Made by a program: the position numbers and the translations under genes
The notes under the pieces: model-generated
Seen by the model: the letters and a program-made list of their open reading frames with translations, nothing else
Database searches by the model: none
Told to the model about the DNA's origin: nothing
Assembly: GCF_000182745.2 (NCBI RefSeq)
Contig: NC_016027.1
Location: forward strand, 747,001 to 811,000
Length of the DNA: 64,000 nucleotides
Source of the DNA: Komagataeibacter medellinensis NBRC 3288
GTDB taxonomy: Bacteria > Pseudomonadota > Alphaproteobacteria > Acetobacterales > Acetobacteraceae
Direction of reading: 5' to 3'
In this document: positions 49,193 through 57,075 of the stretch, one piece after another
How the letters are laid out: every line of letters begins with the position of its first letter
Numbering within the stretch: position 1 is the stretch's first letter

Positions 49193-49954
49193 ATGCACGA
49201 CGCCACGGGGAACGGGGCCGGACTTTCAACAGGGTCAACCGCATGGGACCGCGATGCCGCACTGATGACGGCGCGCCTGCTGCTGGAAATCAAGGCCGTC
49301 AACTTCCGCCCCGATGATCCCTACACCCTGACCTCGGGCTGGAAATCCCCGGTCTACATCGATTGCCGCCGCATCATCTTCTTCCCTCGCGCGCGGCAGA
49401 AGATCATGGAACTGGCGGTGGAAAAGATCGGCCGCCACGTCGGCTATGAAAGCATTGACGCCGTTGTGGGCGGCGAGACCGCAGGCATTCCGTTTGCCGC
49501 CTGGATTGCCGATCGCATGATGGCGCCCATGGCCTATGTGCGCAAGAAGCCCAAGGGCTTTGGCCGCAATGCCCAGATCGAGGGCGATGTACCCGAAGGC
49601 ATGCGCACCCTGCTGGTGGAGGACCTGACCACCGATGGTTCATCCAAGGTGCAGTTCGCCAACGCGCTGCGCAATGCGGGTGCGATCGTGGACCATACCT
49701 TTGTCGTGTTCTTCTACGGCGTGTTCCCCGGTGCTTACCGCACGCTGGCGGACATGAACATCAGCCTGCATGCGCTGTGTACCTGGTGGGATGTGCTTGA
49801 AGCCTGCGCGGGCAAGCCCTACTTCGCAGAAAAGGATGCTGCCGAAGTCCGCCGATTCCTTGAAGACCCCTGTGCCTGGTCAGCCCGGCATGGCGGCGTG
49901 GGCAGCGCAGAGGAAGCCCTGGCCCTCAAGGCCAAGCGTGATGCCGGCAGCTGA
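49193..49954 (+). CDS. pyrE: orotate phosphoribosyltransferase
   Basis: Converts orotate and PRPP to orotidine-5'-phosphate in pyrimidine synthesis. TLTSGWKSPVYIDCRRI (orotate/PRPP contacts), VVGGETAGIPFAAW and the PRPP-binding motif TLLVEDLTTDGSSK are present. The 253 residues are longer than the typical 210-230. The ATG at 49193 has GGAGACAGG upstream. ATG 49151 and a TTG at 49133 are weaker options. murI begins 15 bases downstream. Confidence 0.95.
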   Translation: MHDATGNGAGLSTGSTAWDRDAALMTARLLLEIKAVNFRPDDPYTLTSGWKSPVYIDCRRIIFFPRARQKIMELAVEKIGRHVGYESIDAVVGGETAGIPFAAWIADRMMAPMAYVRKKPKGFGRNAQIEGDVPEGMRTLLVEDLTTDGSSKVQFANALRNAGAIVDHTFVVFFYGVFPGAYRTLADMNISLHALCTWWDVLEACAGKPYFAEKDAAEVRRFLEDPCAWSARHGGVGSAEEALALKAKRDAGS

Positions 49955-49969
49955 CCGGCAGGCCGGTTG

Positions 49970-50806
49970 ATGGCGCGTATCCTCGTCTTTGATTCCGGCA
50001 TTGGCGGGCTGGGGGTTGTTGCCCAGCTCCGCCTCCTGCTGCCGGGCGTGCCGATCGACTATCTGGCGGATACCGCCATCTTTCCCTATGGCGAGCAGCC
50101 TGACAGCACACTTCGGCAGCGGATTGTCAGCCTGCTGGGCCAGGCGATTGCCCGCCTGTGTCCCAGTGTTGTGGTGATTGCGTGCAATACCGCCAGCACC
50201 CTTGCGCTGGATAGCTTGCGCGCGACCTACGACGTGCCCTTTGTCGGCTGCGTGCCGCCCATCAAATGGGCGGCGGACCGGACCCGTACCGGCACCATCG
50301 GGCTGCTGGCCACACGCGCTACGGTACGGAGGCCCTACCTGCAGGAACTGCACATCCGCTTTGCCCCACACTGCACCCTGCTCGCCCATGGTGCGCGGGG
50401 GCTTGCGGATATGGCGGAGCGTGCCTTCCGTGGCGAACCCCCTGACCGCACGCAGCTTGCCATCGAACTTGCCGGGCTATTCGGTCAACCCGGCGGTGCG
50501 GCGATTGATGTGGTGGGGATTGGCTGCACGCACTACACCTTCCTGCTTGAGGCCCTGCGCGAAAGCGGGCCGGTCGGTGTAGCATGGCTGGACCCAGCCT
50601 CCGCTGTGGCAAGACAGACCGCACGGGTACTGGCGCAAACGCCCGCCATATCACGTGCTCCAGGGGCAGAACGGGTCTGTTTTACCGCATTGCCGCCCGA
50701 CTTCCCTGCCCTGCTGCCCGGCTTGGGCAGATTGGGCTATGGAGCGGATGCCATATCTCTGTTCGCAGCAGGGGTAAACCTTGCCGCACACCCTATAGAA
50801 AACTGA
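49970..50806 (+). CDS. murI: glutamate racemase
   Basis: Cofactor-independent racemase making D-glutamate for peptidoglycan, 278 residues. The family start ILVFDSGIGGLGV is followed by YLADTAIFPYG. The two catalytic cysteines are in VIACNTASTLALD and GIGCTHYTFLL. I use the ATG at 49970 rather than the TTG one codon earlier. The stop codon TGA sits in the left arm of repeat copy D. It follows pyrE closely and converges with the prenyl synthase. Confidence 0.95.
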   Translation: MARILVFDSGIGGLGVVAQLRLLLPGVPIDYLADTAIFPYGEQPDSTLRQRIVSLLGQAIARLCPSVVVIACNTASTLALDSLRATYDVPFVGCVPPIKWAADRTRTGTIGLLATRATVRRPYLQELHIRFAPHCTLLAHGARGLADMAERAFRGEPPDRTQLAIELAGLFGQPGGAAIDVVGIGCTHYTFLLEALRESGPVGVAWLDPASAVARQTARVLAQTPAISRAPGAERVCFTALPPDFPALLPGLGRLGYGADAISLFAAGVNLAAHPIEN

Positions 50807-50890
50807 AAGAATTTTTTGGTGAAGCTTTTTTCAAAAAGCTTCAAAAGAACACCGCCTTTTAGAAAAAAGGCGGTGCCCAAAAAAACTTTC
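50805..50890. repeat. two-hairpin intergenic repeat, copy D (best preserved)
   Basis: The outer arms GAAAGAATTTTTTGG (50805-50819) and CCAAAAAAACTTTC (50877-50890) nearly pair. Hairpin 1: TGAAGCTTTTT / AAAAAGCTTCA (50820-50843), 11 bp with a 2-nt loop. Hairpin 2: CACCGCCTTTT / AAAAGGCGGTG (50850-50875), 11 bp. It fills the gap between convergent murI and the prenyl synthase, starting on the murI stop codon. Confidence 0.9.
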
Positions 50891-50937
50891 ATTCCCCGAT
50901 CAATGCCGGGGCAGACGGATAACGCCAGCCTCCGCGC

Positions 50938-52014
50938 CTAGCGCAGGCGGCTGACGGTGTAGCTTGCCGTATCCTGCAACAGCTGGCGCAGATGGCTTGG
51001 CGGGAAGATGGACAGGGCATCCCGTGCGGCATCAGCATATTCGGTGGCCCGATCCAGGGTAATGTGGATGGCATCCGTGCGGGCAATCAGTTGCAGGGCA
51101 TGGTCCAGATCCTCGGGCTGCTGCTCGCTGCGCTCGATCACACGCTGCCAGAATGCCCGGTCCTCCTCGCTGCCAGCTGCGTAGGCTGCCAGTACCGGCA
51201 GGGTGATCTTGCCTTCACGGAAGTCATCGCCCACCGTCTTGCCCAGATGGGCCTGGTCGGCAGCGTAATCCAGCGCGTCATCCACCAGTTGGAAGGCCAT
51301 GCCAAGATTGGTGCCGTAGGATTCGAGCGCGCGCTCCACCGTCTCGTCACGTTCGGCCACGACAGCGCCCACACGGCAGGCCGCAGCAAAAAGTGCCGCA
51401 GTTTTGCCATGAATCACTTCCAAATACTGATCAATGCGCGTGGAAAGGTCATTCTGCGTGGACATCTGCAGCACTTCCCCTTCCGCAATGGTAGCGGAAG
51501 CGGATGAGAGGATATTCATGACCTTGAGCGAGCCATCATCCGTCATGAGCTGGAACGAGCGCGCGAACAGGAAGTCCCCTACCAGCACCGATGCCTTGTT
51601 GCCGAACACCGCGTTGGCGCTGGCCATGCCCCGGCGCAGGGAACTTTCATCCACCACGTCATCATGCAGCAGGGTGGCGGTGTGAATGAACTCCACGCAC
51701 GCAGCCAGGCCAACGTGGCGCTGATGCGTGGCATCAGGCCTGTAGCCGCACAGCCGGGCGGATGCCAGGGTCAGCAGCGGGCGCAGCCGCTTGCCGCCGG
51801 CTGCCACCAGATGGGCCGCAAGCTGGGGAATAAGCGCTACCGGGCTGTCCATCCGCTCGACAATGGCGCGATTGCACGCTGCCATGTCATCTGCGAGATA
51901 TTCCGCCAGGTCGCGCAGGGCAACCTCTGATCCATCTGCCATCGGGCGGCTGGCCCCTTTGTCTTTCTGACTTGCCGTTTGGTCGGATTCCGGCAGACTA
52001 ACTGCTAGGGCCAA
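50938..52014 (-). CDS. ispB: long-chain polyprenyl diphosphate synthase (ubiquinone side chain)
   Basis: Trans-prenyl synthase, 358 residues, that extends FPP to the long chain of ubiquinone. The two aspartate-rich motifs are LLHDDVVDESSLRRG and LVDDALDYAAD, with GGKRLRPLLTLAS for IPP. The residue pattern before the first motif (CVEFIHTATLLHDD) is that of long-chain (octa/deca) rather than farnesyl enzymes. The start is a TTG with GGGAGAG 7 bases upstream; the first ATG, at 51942, has none. A TTGACC...TATACT promoter-like pair lies inside the start of the divergent methyltransferase gene. Confidence 0.92.
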   Translation of the reverse strand: MALAVSLPESDQTASQKDKGASRPMADGSEVALRDLAEYLADDMAACNRAIVERMDSPVALIPQLAAHLVAAGGKRLRPLLTLASARLCGYRPDATHQRHVGLAACVEFIHTATLLHDDVVDESSLRRGMASANAVFGNKASVLVGDFLFARSFQLMTDDGSLKVMNILSSASATIAEGEVLQMSTQNDLSTRIDQYLEVIHGKTAALFAAACRVGAVVAERDETVERALESYGTNLGMAFQLVDDALDYAADQAHLGKTVGDDFREGKITLPVLAAYAAGSEEDRAFWQRVIERSEQQPEDLDHALQLIARTDAIHITLDRATEYADAARDALSIFPPSHLRQLLQDTASYTVSRLR

Positions 52015-52036
52015 AAGGTTACTCTCCCGGTTCCGA

Positions 52037-52897
52037 ATGTATCAACATGGATACGAGTATATGGGCGGCGCTGGAATAACGGTCAAGCCGGAGCACGCAG
52101 GCAGGGGGTGCGCTGTAGTAGATGGTCTGCCCCTCCCACCAGCGGGTATCGACCCGGTCACAACCGGCACTTTGCTGGGCGGAAAGGTGCTCTATCGCCA
52201 GTTTCCGACCGGAAACCGGACCGGATTGGAACCGGTTCTGATGGCTGCTTTTGTGCCCGCGCGCCCCGGACAGGTGGTGGTGGAAGCCGGTTGCGGAGCT
52301 GGTGCAGGACTGCTTTGCCTTGCGAATCGGGTGCATCACCTGACCGGAATCGGGCTGGAGCAGGACAGCGCCACCGCCTGCCTTGCCGCCCATAACTTCA
52401 GCCTCAATGCCCGTGACTGCCTGCGTGTGCGCACCACTACCCTGCCCGCCCTGCCCGATGACCCGCTGCTGAGTGGTCCCGGCCTGCGCCGCATCGACCA
52501 CGCCTTCGCCAACCCGCCATGGCATGGACATGATTCCTCGGCCTCGGGCCATATGCAGCGCGATCTGGCCCGTCGCCTGCCCGAAAGCGGGCTGGCGGGC
52601 TGGGTGCGCGTGCTGACGGCCCAGTTGCGCCACCATGGCACGCTGACGCTGGCCCTGCCCGCCAGCCTGCTGGCGGGAGGTGTAAGTGCGATGGAGACGG
52701 CACGACTGGGGGGGATCAGGGTCTTTCCATTCTGGCCCCATGCGGGTCAGGCCGCGCGCATCGTGCTGGTGCAGGGGCGCGCGAATACCCGCGCGGGCAG
52801 CGAGATGCTACCCGGCCTGGTCCTGCATGAAGCCGATGGCCGCTTTACCCCGGCAGCCCGTGCGGTGCTGGAGGATGGCGCAGCCCTGCCCGCCTGA
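52037..52897 (+). CDS. TrmN6-like tRNA1(Val) (adenine37-N6)-methyltransferase
   Basis: Class I SAM methyltransferase, up to 286 residues. The early segment LLGGKVLYRQFPTGNRTGLEPVLMAAFVP is typical of the TrmN6/YfiC group. The SAM motif is VVEAGCGAGAGLLCLANR, and the catalytic NPPW motif is in HAFANPPWHG, shared by N6-adenine and N5-glutamine methylases. I call the target by family only. The first ATG (52037) has no ribosome site and overlaps a minus-strand promoter; ATG 52061 is an alternative. It diverges from the prenyl synthase and converges with nrdB over repeat copy E. Confidence 0.82.
   Translation: MYQHGYEYMGGAGITVKPEHAGRGCAVVDGLPLPPAGIDPVTTGTLLGGKVLYRQFPTGNRTGLEPVLMAAFVPARPGQVVVEAGCGAGAGLLCLANRVHHLTGIGLEQDSATACLAAHNFSLNARDCLRVRTTTLPALPDDPLLSGPGLRRIDHAFANPPWHGHDSSASGHMQRDLARRLPESGLAGWVRVLTAQLRHHGTLTLALPASLLAGGVSAMETARLGGIRVFPFWPHAGQAARIVLVQGRANTRAGSEMLPGLVLHEADGRFTPAARAVLEDGAALPA
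52056..52086 (-). promoter_or_regulatory. putative promoter of the prenyl synthase gene
   Basis: On the minus strand TTGACC (52081-52086) is followed by TATACT (52056-52061) at 19 bases, or CATATA (52058-52063) at 17 bases. It overlaps the first codons annotated for the divergent methyltransferase, which may therefore start later. Confidence 0.4.
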
Positions 52898-52906
52898 AAA
52901 AAAGCA

Positions 52907-52987
52907 GAAAAAGTTTTTGGTGAAACTTTTTGCAAAAAGTTTCAGGGAATGCCGCCTTTTGAAAAAAGGCGGCACCCAAAAACTTTC
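52907..52987. repeat. two-hairpin intergenic repeat, copy E
   Basis: The outer arms GAAAAAGTTTTTGG (52907-52920) and CCAAAAACTTTC (52976-52987) share an 11-bp perfect stem. Hairpin 1: TGAAACTTTTT / AAAAAGTTTCA (52921-52944). Hairpin 2: TGCCGCCTTTT / AAAAGGCGGCA (52950-52974). It differs from copy D at paired positions on both sides of the stems. It lies between the convergent methyltransferase and nrdB. Confidence 0.9.
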
Positions 52988-53000
52988 ATTCCCTCAGCGT

Positions 53001-54002
53001 TCAGTCTCCAAAGGCTTCATCCCATGTACCCGTGGTGGACGCGCGGCTGTATTCGGTTGCCCGGTTTTCAAAGAAATTGGCGTGCTCGACCGCGTTGACC
53101 ATCTCGTCCACCCAAGGCAGCGGGTTGGTGGCGATGTCGTATATCCCATCCAGGCCCAACTGGCCCAGGCGGCGGTTGGCCACGAAGCGGATGTAGCGCT
53201 TGACCTGTTCGGCATCCAGCCCTTCCACGGCACCCATCTCGAAAGACAGGTCGATGAACGCGTCCTCGTGCTCGACAATGTCGCGGCAGATCTGACGGAT
53301 GTCATCGCGCAGGGTATCGGTCCAGATTTCCGGGTTTTCCTGCACGAACACGCGGAACAGCCGGGCCATCGAATCACAGTGCAGCGATTCGTCACGCACC
53401 GACCACGACACGATCTGCCCCATGCCCTTGAGCTTGTTGTGGCGAGGGAAGTTCAGCAGGATGGCGAAGGATGCAAACAACTGCAGCCCTTCGGTAAACG
53501 CGCCAAAGGCTGCCAGCGTGCGGGCGATCTGGTAGTTATCACTGACCGAGAACTGCTGCATGTAGTCATATTTATCCTTCATTTCCTTATATTTAAGGAA
53601 AGCAGAATACTCGGTCTCTGGCATGCCGATGGTATCGAGCAGATGACTGTAAGCGGCGATATGGATGGTCTCGATGTTGGAAAACGCTGAGAGCATCATC
53701 AGCACTTCAGTCGGTTTGAACACCTGACTGTAGTGCTTCATGTAGCAGTTGTTCACTTCCACATCCGACTGGGTGAAGAAGCGGAAGATCTGGGTCACCA
53801 GATGCCGTTCGCTTTCGGTAAGCGTGCGGTGCCAGTCCTTTACGTCATCGGCCAGCGGCACTTCCTCGGGCAGCCAGTGTACGCGCTGCTGGGTCAGCCA
53901 TGCATCATAGGCCCACGGGTAGCGGAACGGCTTGTAGACGGGGTTGGCCGTCAGCAGGCTCTGTTCCACGTGGGCCTCTGCGGCGGGGGCTGTATCGGTC
54001 AT
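53001..54002 (-). CDS. nrdB: class Ia ribonucleotide reductase beta subunit
   Basis: Small radical-bearing subunit of ribonucleotide reductase, 333 residues. Diiron ligands and the radical tyrosine appear as E111-x-x-H114-x3-Y118 in NIETIHIAAYSHLL. The later ligands are in LAAFGAFTEGLQLF and RDESLHCDSMARL (ExxH). A tyrosyl-radical class Ia enzyme is therefore expected. The ATG at 54002 (MTDTAPAAEAHVEQ) has AGGA upstream; the frame is open a further 78 codons. It follows nrdA by 109 bases. Confidence 0.96.
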   Translation of the reverse strand: MTDTAPAAEAHVEQSLLTANPVYKPFRYPWAYDAWLTQQRVHWLPEEVPLADDVKDWHRTLTESERHLVTQIFRFFTQSDVEVNNCYMKHYSQVFKPTEVLMMLSAFSNIETIHIAAYSHLLDTIGMPETEYSAFLKYKEMKDKYDYMQQFSVSDNYQIARTLAAFGAFTEGLQLFASFAILLNFPRHNKLKGMGQIVSWSVRDESLHCDSMARLFRVFVQENPEIWTDTLRDDIRQICRDIVEHEDAFIDLSFEMGAVEGLDAEQVKRYIRFVANRRLGQLGLDGIYDIATNPLPWVDEMVNAVEHANFFENRATEYSRASTTGTWDEAFGD

Positions 54003-54111
54003 GGCCGTGCTGTCCTGTACAGAAATGACGCCGCCGGGCGTGAACCCGGCAGCGGGGGCATAATCGGAACCTATCGCGTAAAACCGCGAAAGTATGTGGT
54101 AGGCTGGCCTG

Positions 54112-56067
54112 TTACTGGCAGGCCAGGCATTCCTCGTAATCGGTGGTGGTCGCGGGGCCTGCCTTGTCAGCGGGGCCACTGCCTTCCCTGTGTGACATAT
54201 CGCGCTTTTCCTGCCCGTCACTGACTGCATCGGCACGCTGGATGGATAGCGAGCGACAGTAGTAAAGCGACTTTACCCCCCGCTTCCACGCCATGTAATG
54301 GATCTGGTGCAGGTCGCGCTTGTGTACGTTGGCAGGCAGGAAGATGTTGATCGACTGCGCCTGGCAGATGAAGGGCGCGCGGTCGGCCGCATGTTCGATC
54401 ACCCAGCGCTGGTCCAGCTCAAACGCGGTCTTGAACACGTCCTTCTCCTGCTGTGTCAGGAAATCGAGGTGCTGCACACTGCCCTTGTTCAGCGTGATGG
54501 AGGACCAGACCTCGCTCGTGTTCTGCCCGCGCTCGGTCAGCAACCGGTCAAGGTGGCGGTTACGCACCGTGAACGAGCCCGACAGGGTTTTCTGCAGGAA
54601 TACGTTGGCGGCAATCGGCTCGATACCGGGGCTGGCATTGCCCGCGATGATCGAGATCGAGGCTGTGGGCGCGATCGCCATTTTGTTGGAGAAACGCTCC
54701 ATCACCCCATAATCCGCCGCATCCGGGCATGGCCCGCGCACCTCGGCCAGCTTGCGCGATGCCGCATCCGCCTGCGCGCGGATATGCTTGAAGATCTTGC
54801 GGTTCCAACTCTTGGCCACAACACTTTCAAACGGCACGTTATTGGCCTGCAGGAAGGAATGGAACCCCATTACCCCCAGCCCCACCGAACGCTCGCGCAT
54901 GGCGGCGTAACGGGCGCGCTCCATATCGTCGGGTGCACGGTCGATGAAGTCCTGCAGCACGTTGTCGAGGAACAGCATCACGTCCTCGATGAACTGCGGG
55001 TTGTCCTTCCACTCCTCCCACGTTTCCAGGTTGAGCGAGGACAGACAGCATACCGCCGTACGCTCGCGCCCGTGCTGGTCCATGCCGGTAGGCAGCGTGA
55101 TTTCCGCGCACAGGTTGGAGGTCTTGACCTCCAGCCCCGCCAGCTTGTGATGCTCGGGGCGGGCGTTGTTCACATGGTCGGAGAAGATGATGTACGGCTC
55201 GCCCTGCTCCATGCGCGCGGTCAGGATGCGAATCCACAGCCCGCGCGCCGAGACCTTGCGGATAACCGTGTTATCCTTGGGAGAAAGCAGCGCCCATTCA
55301 TCATCATCCGCCACTGCGCGCATGAAGGCGTCGGACACCAGTACGCCGTGGTGCAGGTTCAGCGCCTTGCGGTTGGGGTCACCGCCGGTAGGGCGGCGCA
55401 GTTCGATGAATTCCTCAATCTCGGGGTGCCAGACCGGCAGGTAGACCGCAGCCGAGCCGCGCCGCAGCGAACCCTGGCTGATGGCCAGCGTCAGGCTGTC
55501 CATCACGCGGATGAACGGGATCACGCCCGATGTCTTGCCATTGCGGCCCACATTCTCGCCAATCGAGCGCAGGTTGCCCCAGTATGAACCGATGCCACCA
55601 CCCTTGGATGCCAGCCAGACATTCTCGTTCCACAGGTCCACGATGCCGCGCAGGCTGTCATTCGCCTCGTTCAGGAAGCACGAAATGGGCAGCCCGCGCG
55701 TGGTGCCGCCATTGGACAGCACGGGCGTTGCCGGCATGAACCAGTGGCGCGAGATGTAATCATACAGCCGCTGCGCGTGGGCGGCGTCCGCGCCGTAATA
55801 AGATGCCACGCGACCGAACAGGTCCTGGTAGCTTTCACCGGGCATGAGGTAGCGGTTATCGAGCGTGGCCTTGCCAAACGCGGTCAGCAGCGCGTCACGG
55901 CTGCGGTCCACGCGCACCGGATGGTGGCCGGGCAGCTGGACCACGTTGTCCAGCATGTCGGTCATTTCAGACATTTCAGGCATCGTGGCACTGTCCTTTC
56001 CCTGGACGGTTCCATCCCCGCTGGCAGAACCATCGACCATGCCGCCGGATACACCATCCAGGACCAT
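54112..56067 (-). CDS. nrdA: class Ia ribonucleotide reductase alpha subunit, no ATP-cone
   Basis: Large catalytic subunit reducing ribonucleoside diphosphates, 651 residues. Active-site elements: the redox cysteine in LPISCFLNEA, the thiyl cysteine in SNLCAEITLP, its redox partner in AVCCLSSLNLETW, and the radical-transfer tyrosine pair in KSLYYCRSLS. The C-terminal cysteine pair is ECLACQ. GGAGA lies 7 bases before the ATG. The protein starts directly in the core region (RDALLTAFGKATLDNRYL), so the N-terminal ATP-cone that senses dATP is missing. Two NrdR boxes lie upstream. Confidence 0.95.
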   Translation of the reverse strand: MVLDGVSGGMVDGSASGDGTVQGKDSATMPEMSEMTDMLDNVVQLPGHHPVRVDRSRDALLTAFGKATLDNRYLMPGESYQDLFGRVASYYGADAAHAQRLYDYISRHWFMPATPVLSNGGTTRGLPISCFLNEANDSLRGIVDLWNENVWLASKGGGIGSYWGNLRSIGENVGRNGKTSGVIPFIRVMDSLTLAISQGSLRRGSAAVYLPVWHPEIEEFIELRRPTGGDPNRKALNLHHGVLVSDAFMRAVADDDEWALLSPKDNTVIRKVSARGLWIRILTARMEQGEPYIIFSDHVNNARPEHHKLAGLEVKTSNLCAEITLPTGMDQHGRERTAVCCLSSLNLETWEEWKDNPQFIEDVMLFLDNVLQDFIDRAPDDMERARYAAMRERSVGLGVMGFHSFLQANNVPFESVVAKSWNRKIFKHIRAQADAASRKLAEVRGPCPDAADYGVMERFSNKMAIAPTASISIIAGNASPGIEPIAANVFLQKTLSGSFTVRNRHLDRLLTERGQNTSEVWSSITLNKGSVQHLDFLTQQEKDVFKTAFELDQRWVIEHAADRAPFICQAQSINIFLPANVHKRDLHQIHYMAWKRGVKSLYYCRSLSIQRADAVSDGQEKRDMSHREGSGPADKAGPATTTDYEECLACQ

Positions 56068-56149
56068 TCATTTTCTCCGATAAACCGGCCGCAGCCATGC
56101 GCAGGGCCGGTCGGGTCCTGTGTGCAGGCTGGGCGTCAATTTCAATATG

Positions 56150-56196
56150 ACCCCATATATGGATCAAACAGCGACCGATTGCACCATATAATGTGT
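56150..56196 (-). promoter_or_regulatory. pair of NrdR boxes upstream of nrdA
   Basis: ACCCCATATATGGATC (56150-56165) and GCACCATATAATGTGT (56181-56196) both fit the NrdR consensus acaCwATATaTwGtgt, with the central core best conserved. Their centres are 31 bp apart, three helical turns, which is a spacing found in known NrdR operators. They lie 83 and 114 bases before the nrdA start. Confidence 0.75.
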
Positions 56197-56295
56197 GTGG
56201 ACAAAATGTGGAGCGATGGTCCGAATCAGCGGACAAGCTAGGGTCAAGAGTTTGCGGGACGACTTTTATTTTTTTAAATTTCGCCCCTGTCACTT

Positions 56296-56760
56296 CTATG
56301 CCCCCAGCGTACCCCAGCGCGTGGTCGCCGCGTCATCACAGGCGCGCGGCTCGACCCAGGCGCTGTGGCCATCGGCAAATTCCTCGCGTTTCCAGAAGGG
56401 CGCATGGGTCTTGAGCCAGTCCATCATAAACTCCGTCGCCTCCAGCGCCGCCGCCCGGTGGGCCGAAGCACACAGCACCAGCACAATGGGCGCGCCCACC
56501 TTCAGCCGGCCCACCCGATGGATGATGGTGCAGCCCGCCAGTCCGAATCGCGCGCAGGCGGATTCGGCAATCTGGCGCATCATCGTCTCGGTCATGCCGG
56601 GGTAATGTTCCAGTTCCAGCGCCACCAGGCTGCCACCGCCACGGACAAAACCCGTAAACGCACCAACCCCCCCCACTTCCGCCTGCCCGGCCAGCAGGGC
56701 CGTGGTCTCATGAGTGGAATCGAACACCTCCGCCTGAACGCGGATCGTAACGCGGGGCAT
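56296..56760 (-). CDS. moaE: molybdopterin synthase catalytic subunit
   Basis: Large subunit of molybdopterin synthase, 154 residues, which transfers sulfur from MoaD thiocarboxylate to cyclic pyranopterin in molybdenum cofactor synthesis. GAFTGFVRGGG, LELEHYPGMTE, IIHRVGRLKVG and the catalytic-site APFWKREEF are conserved. The ATG at 56760 has GGAGG 11 bases upstream, inside the end of moaD, with 7 bases between genes. Earlier moa genes are elsewhere. Confidence 0.95.
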   Translation of the reverse strand: MPRVTIRVQAEVFDSTHETTALLAGQAEVGGVGAFTGFVRGGGSLVALELEHYPGMTETMMRQIAESACARFGLAGCTIIHRVGRLKVGAPIVLVLCASAHRAAALEATEFMMDWLKTHAPFWKREEFADGHSAWVEPRACDDAATTRWGTLGA

Positions 56761-56767
56761 GGTGGAC

Positions 56768-57022
56768 TCAGCCTCCGGTAACAGGGGGGAAAAAGGCAAT
56801 CTCGTCATTGGCGGCAATGGTGGCCGCATTTGTGGCGAAACTCTGGTTTACGGCAACACGGATCAGTTCCGGCCGTGCAAACACTTCGGCATACGCGCCG
56901 CCACGCGCGCGTAACTGGCTGATCAGGTCCGCCACCGAATCCACACCCGCCGATAGTGACACAGTCTCACCGGAGCGGCCCAGCCGGTCGCGCAGCCATG
57001 CAAAATAGAGAATGCGCAGCAT
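56768..57022 (-). CDS. moaD: molybdopterin synthase sulfur carrier subunit
   Basis: Ubiquitin-like sulfur carrier of 84 residues with the C-terminal Gly-Gly (FFPPVTGG) that is adenylated and thiocarboxylated. ILYFAWLRDRLGRSGETV is the usual start. It is directly upstream of moaE, with which it forms molybdopterin synthase. Confidence 0.95.
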   Translation of the reverse strand: MLRILYFAWLRDRLGRSGETVSLSAGVDSVADLISQLRARGGAYAEVFARPELIRVAVNQSFATNAATIAANDEIAFFPPVTGG

Positions 57023-57075
57023 TCCGGTCTCATCTCCCTAGTCTACTGGCCATGGCGGATGGCCATAGGCCGCCT

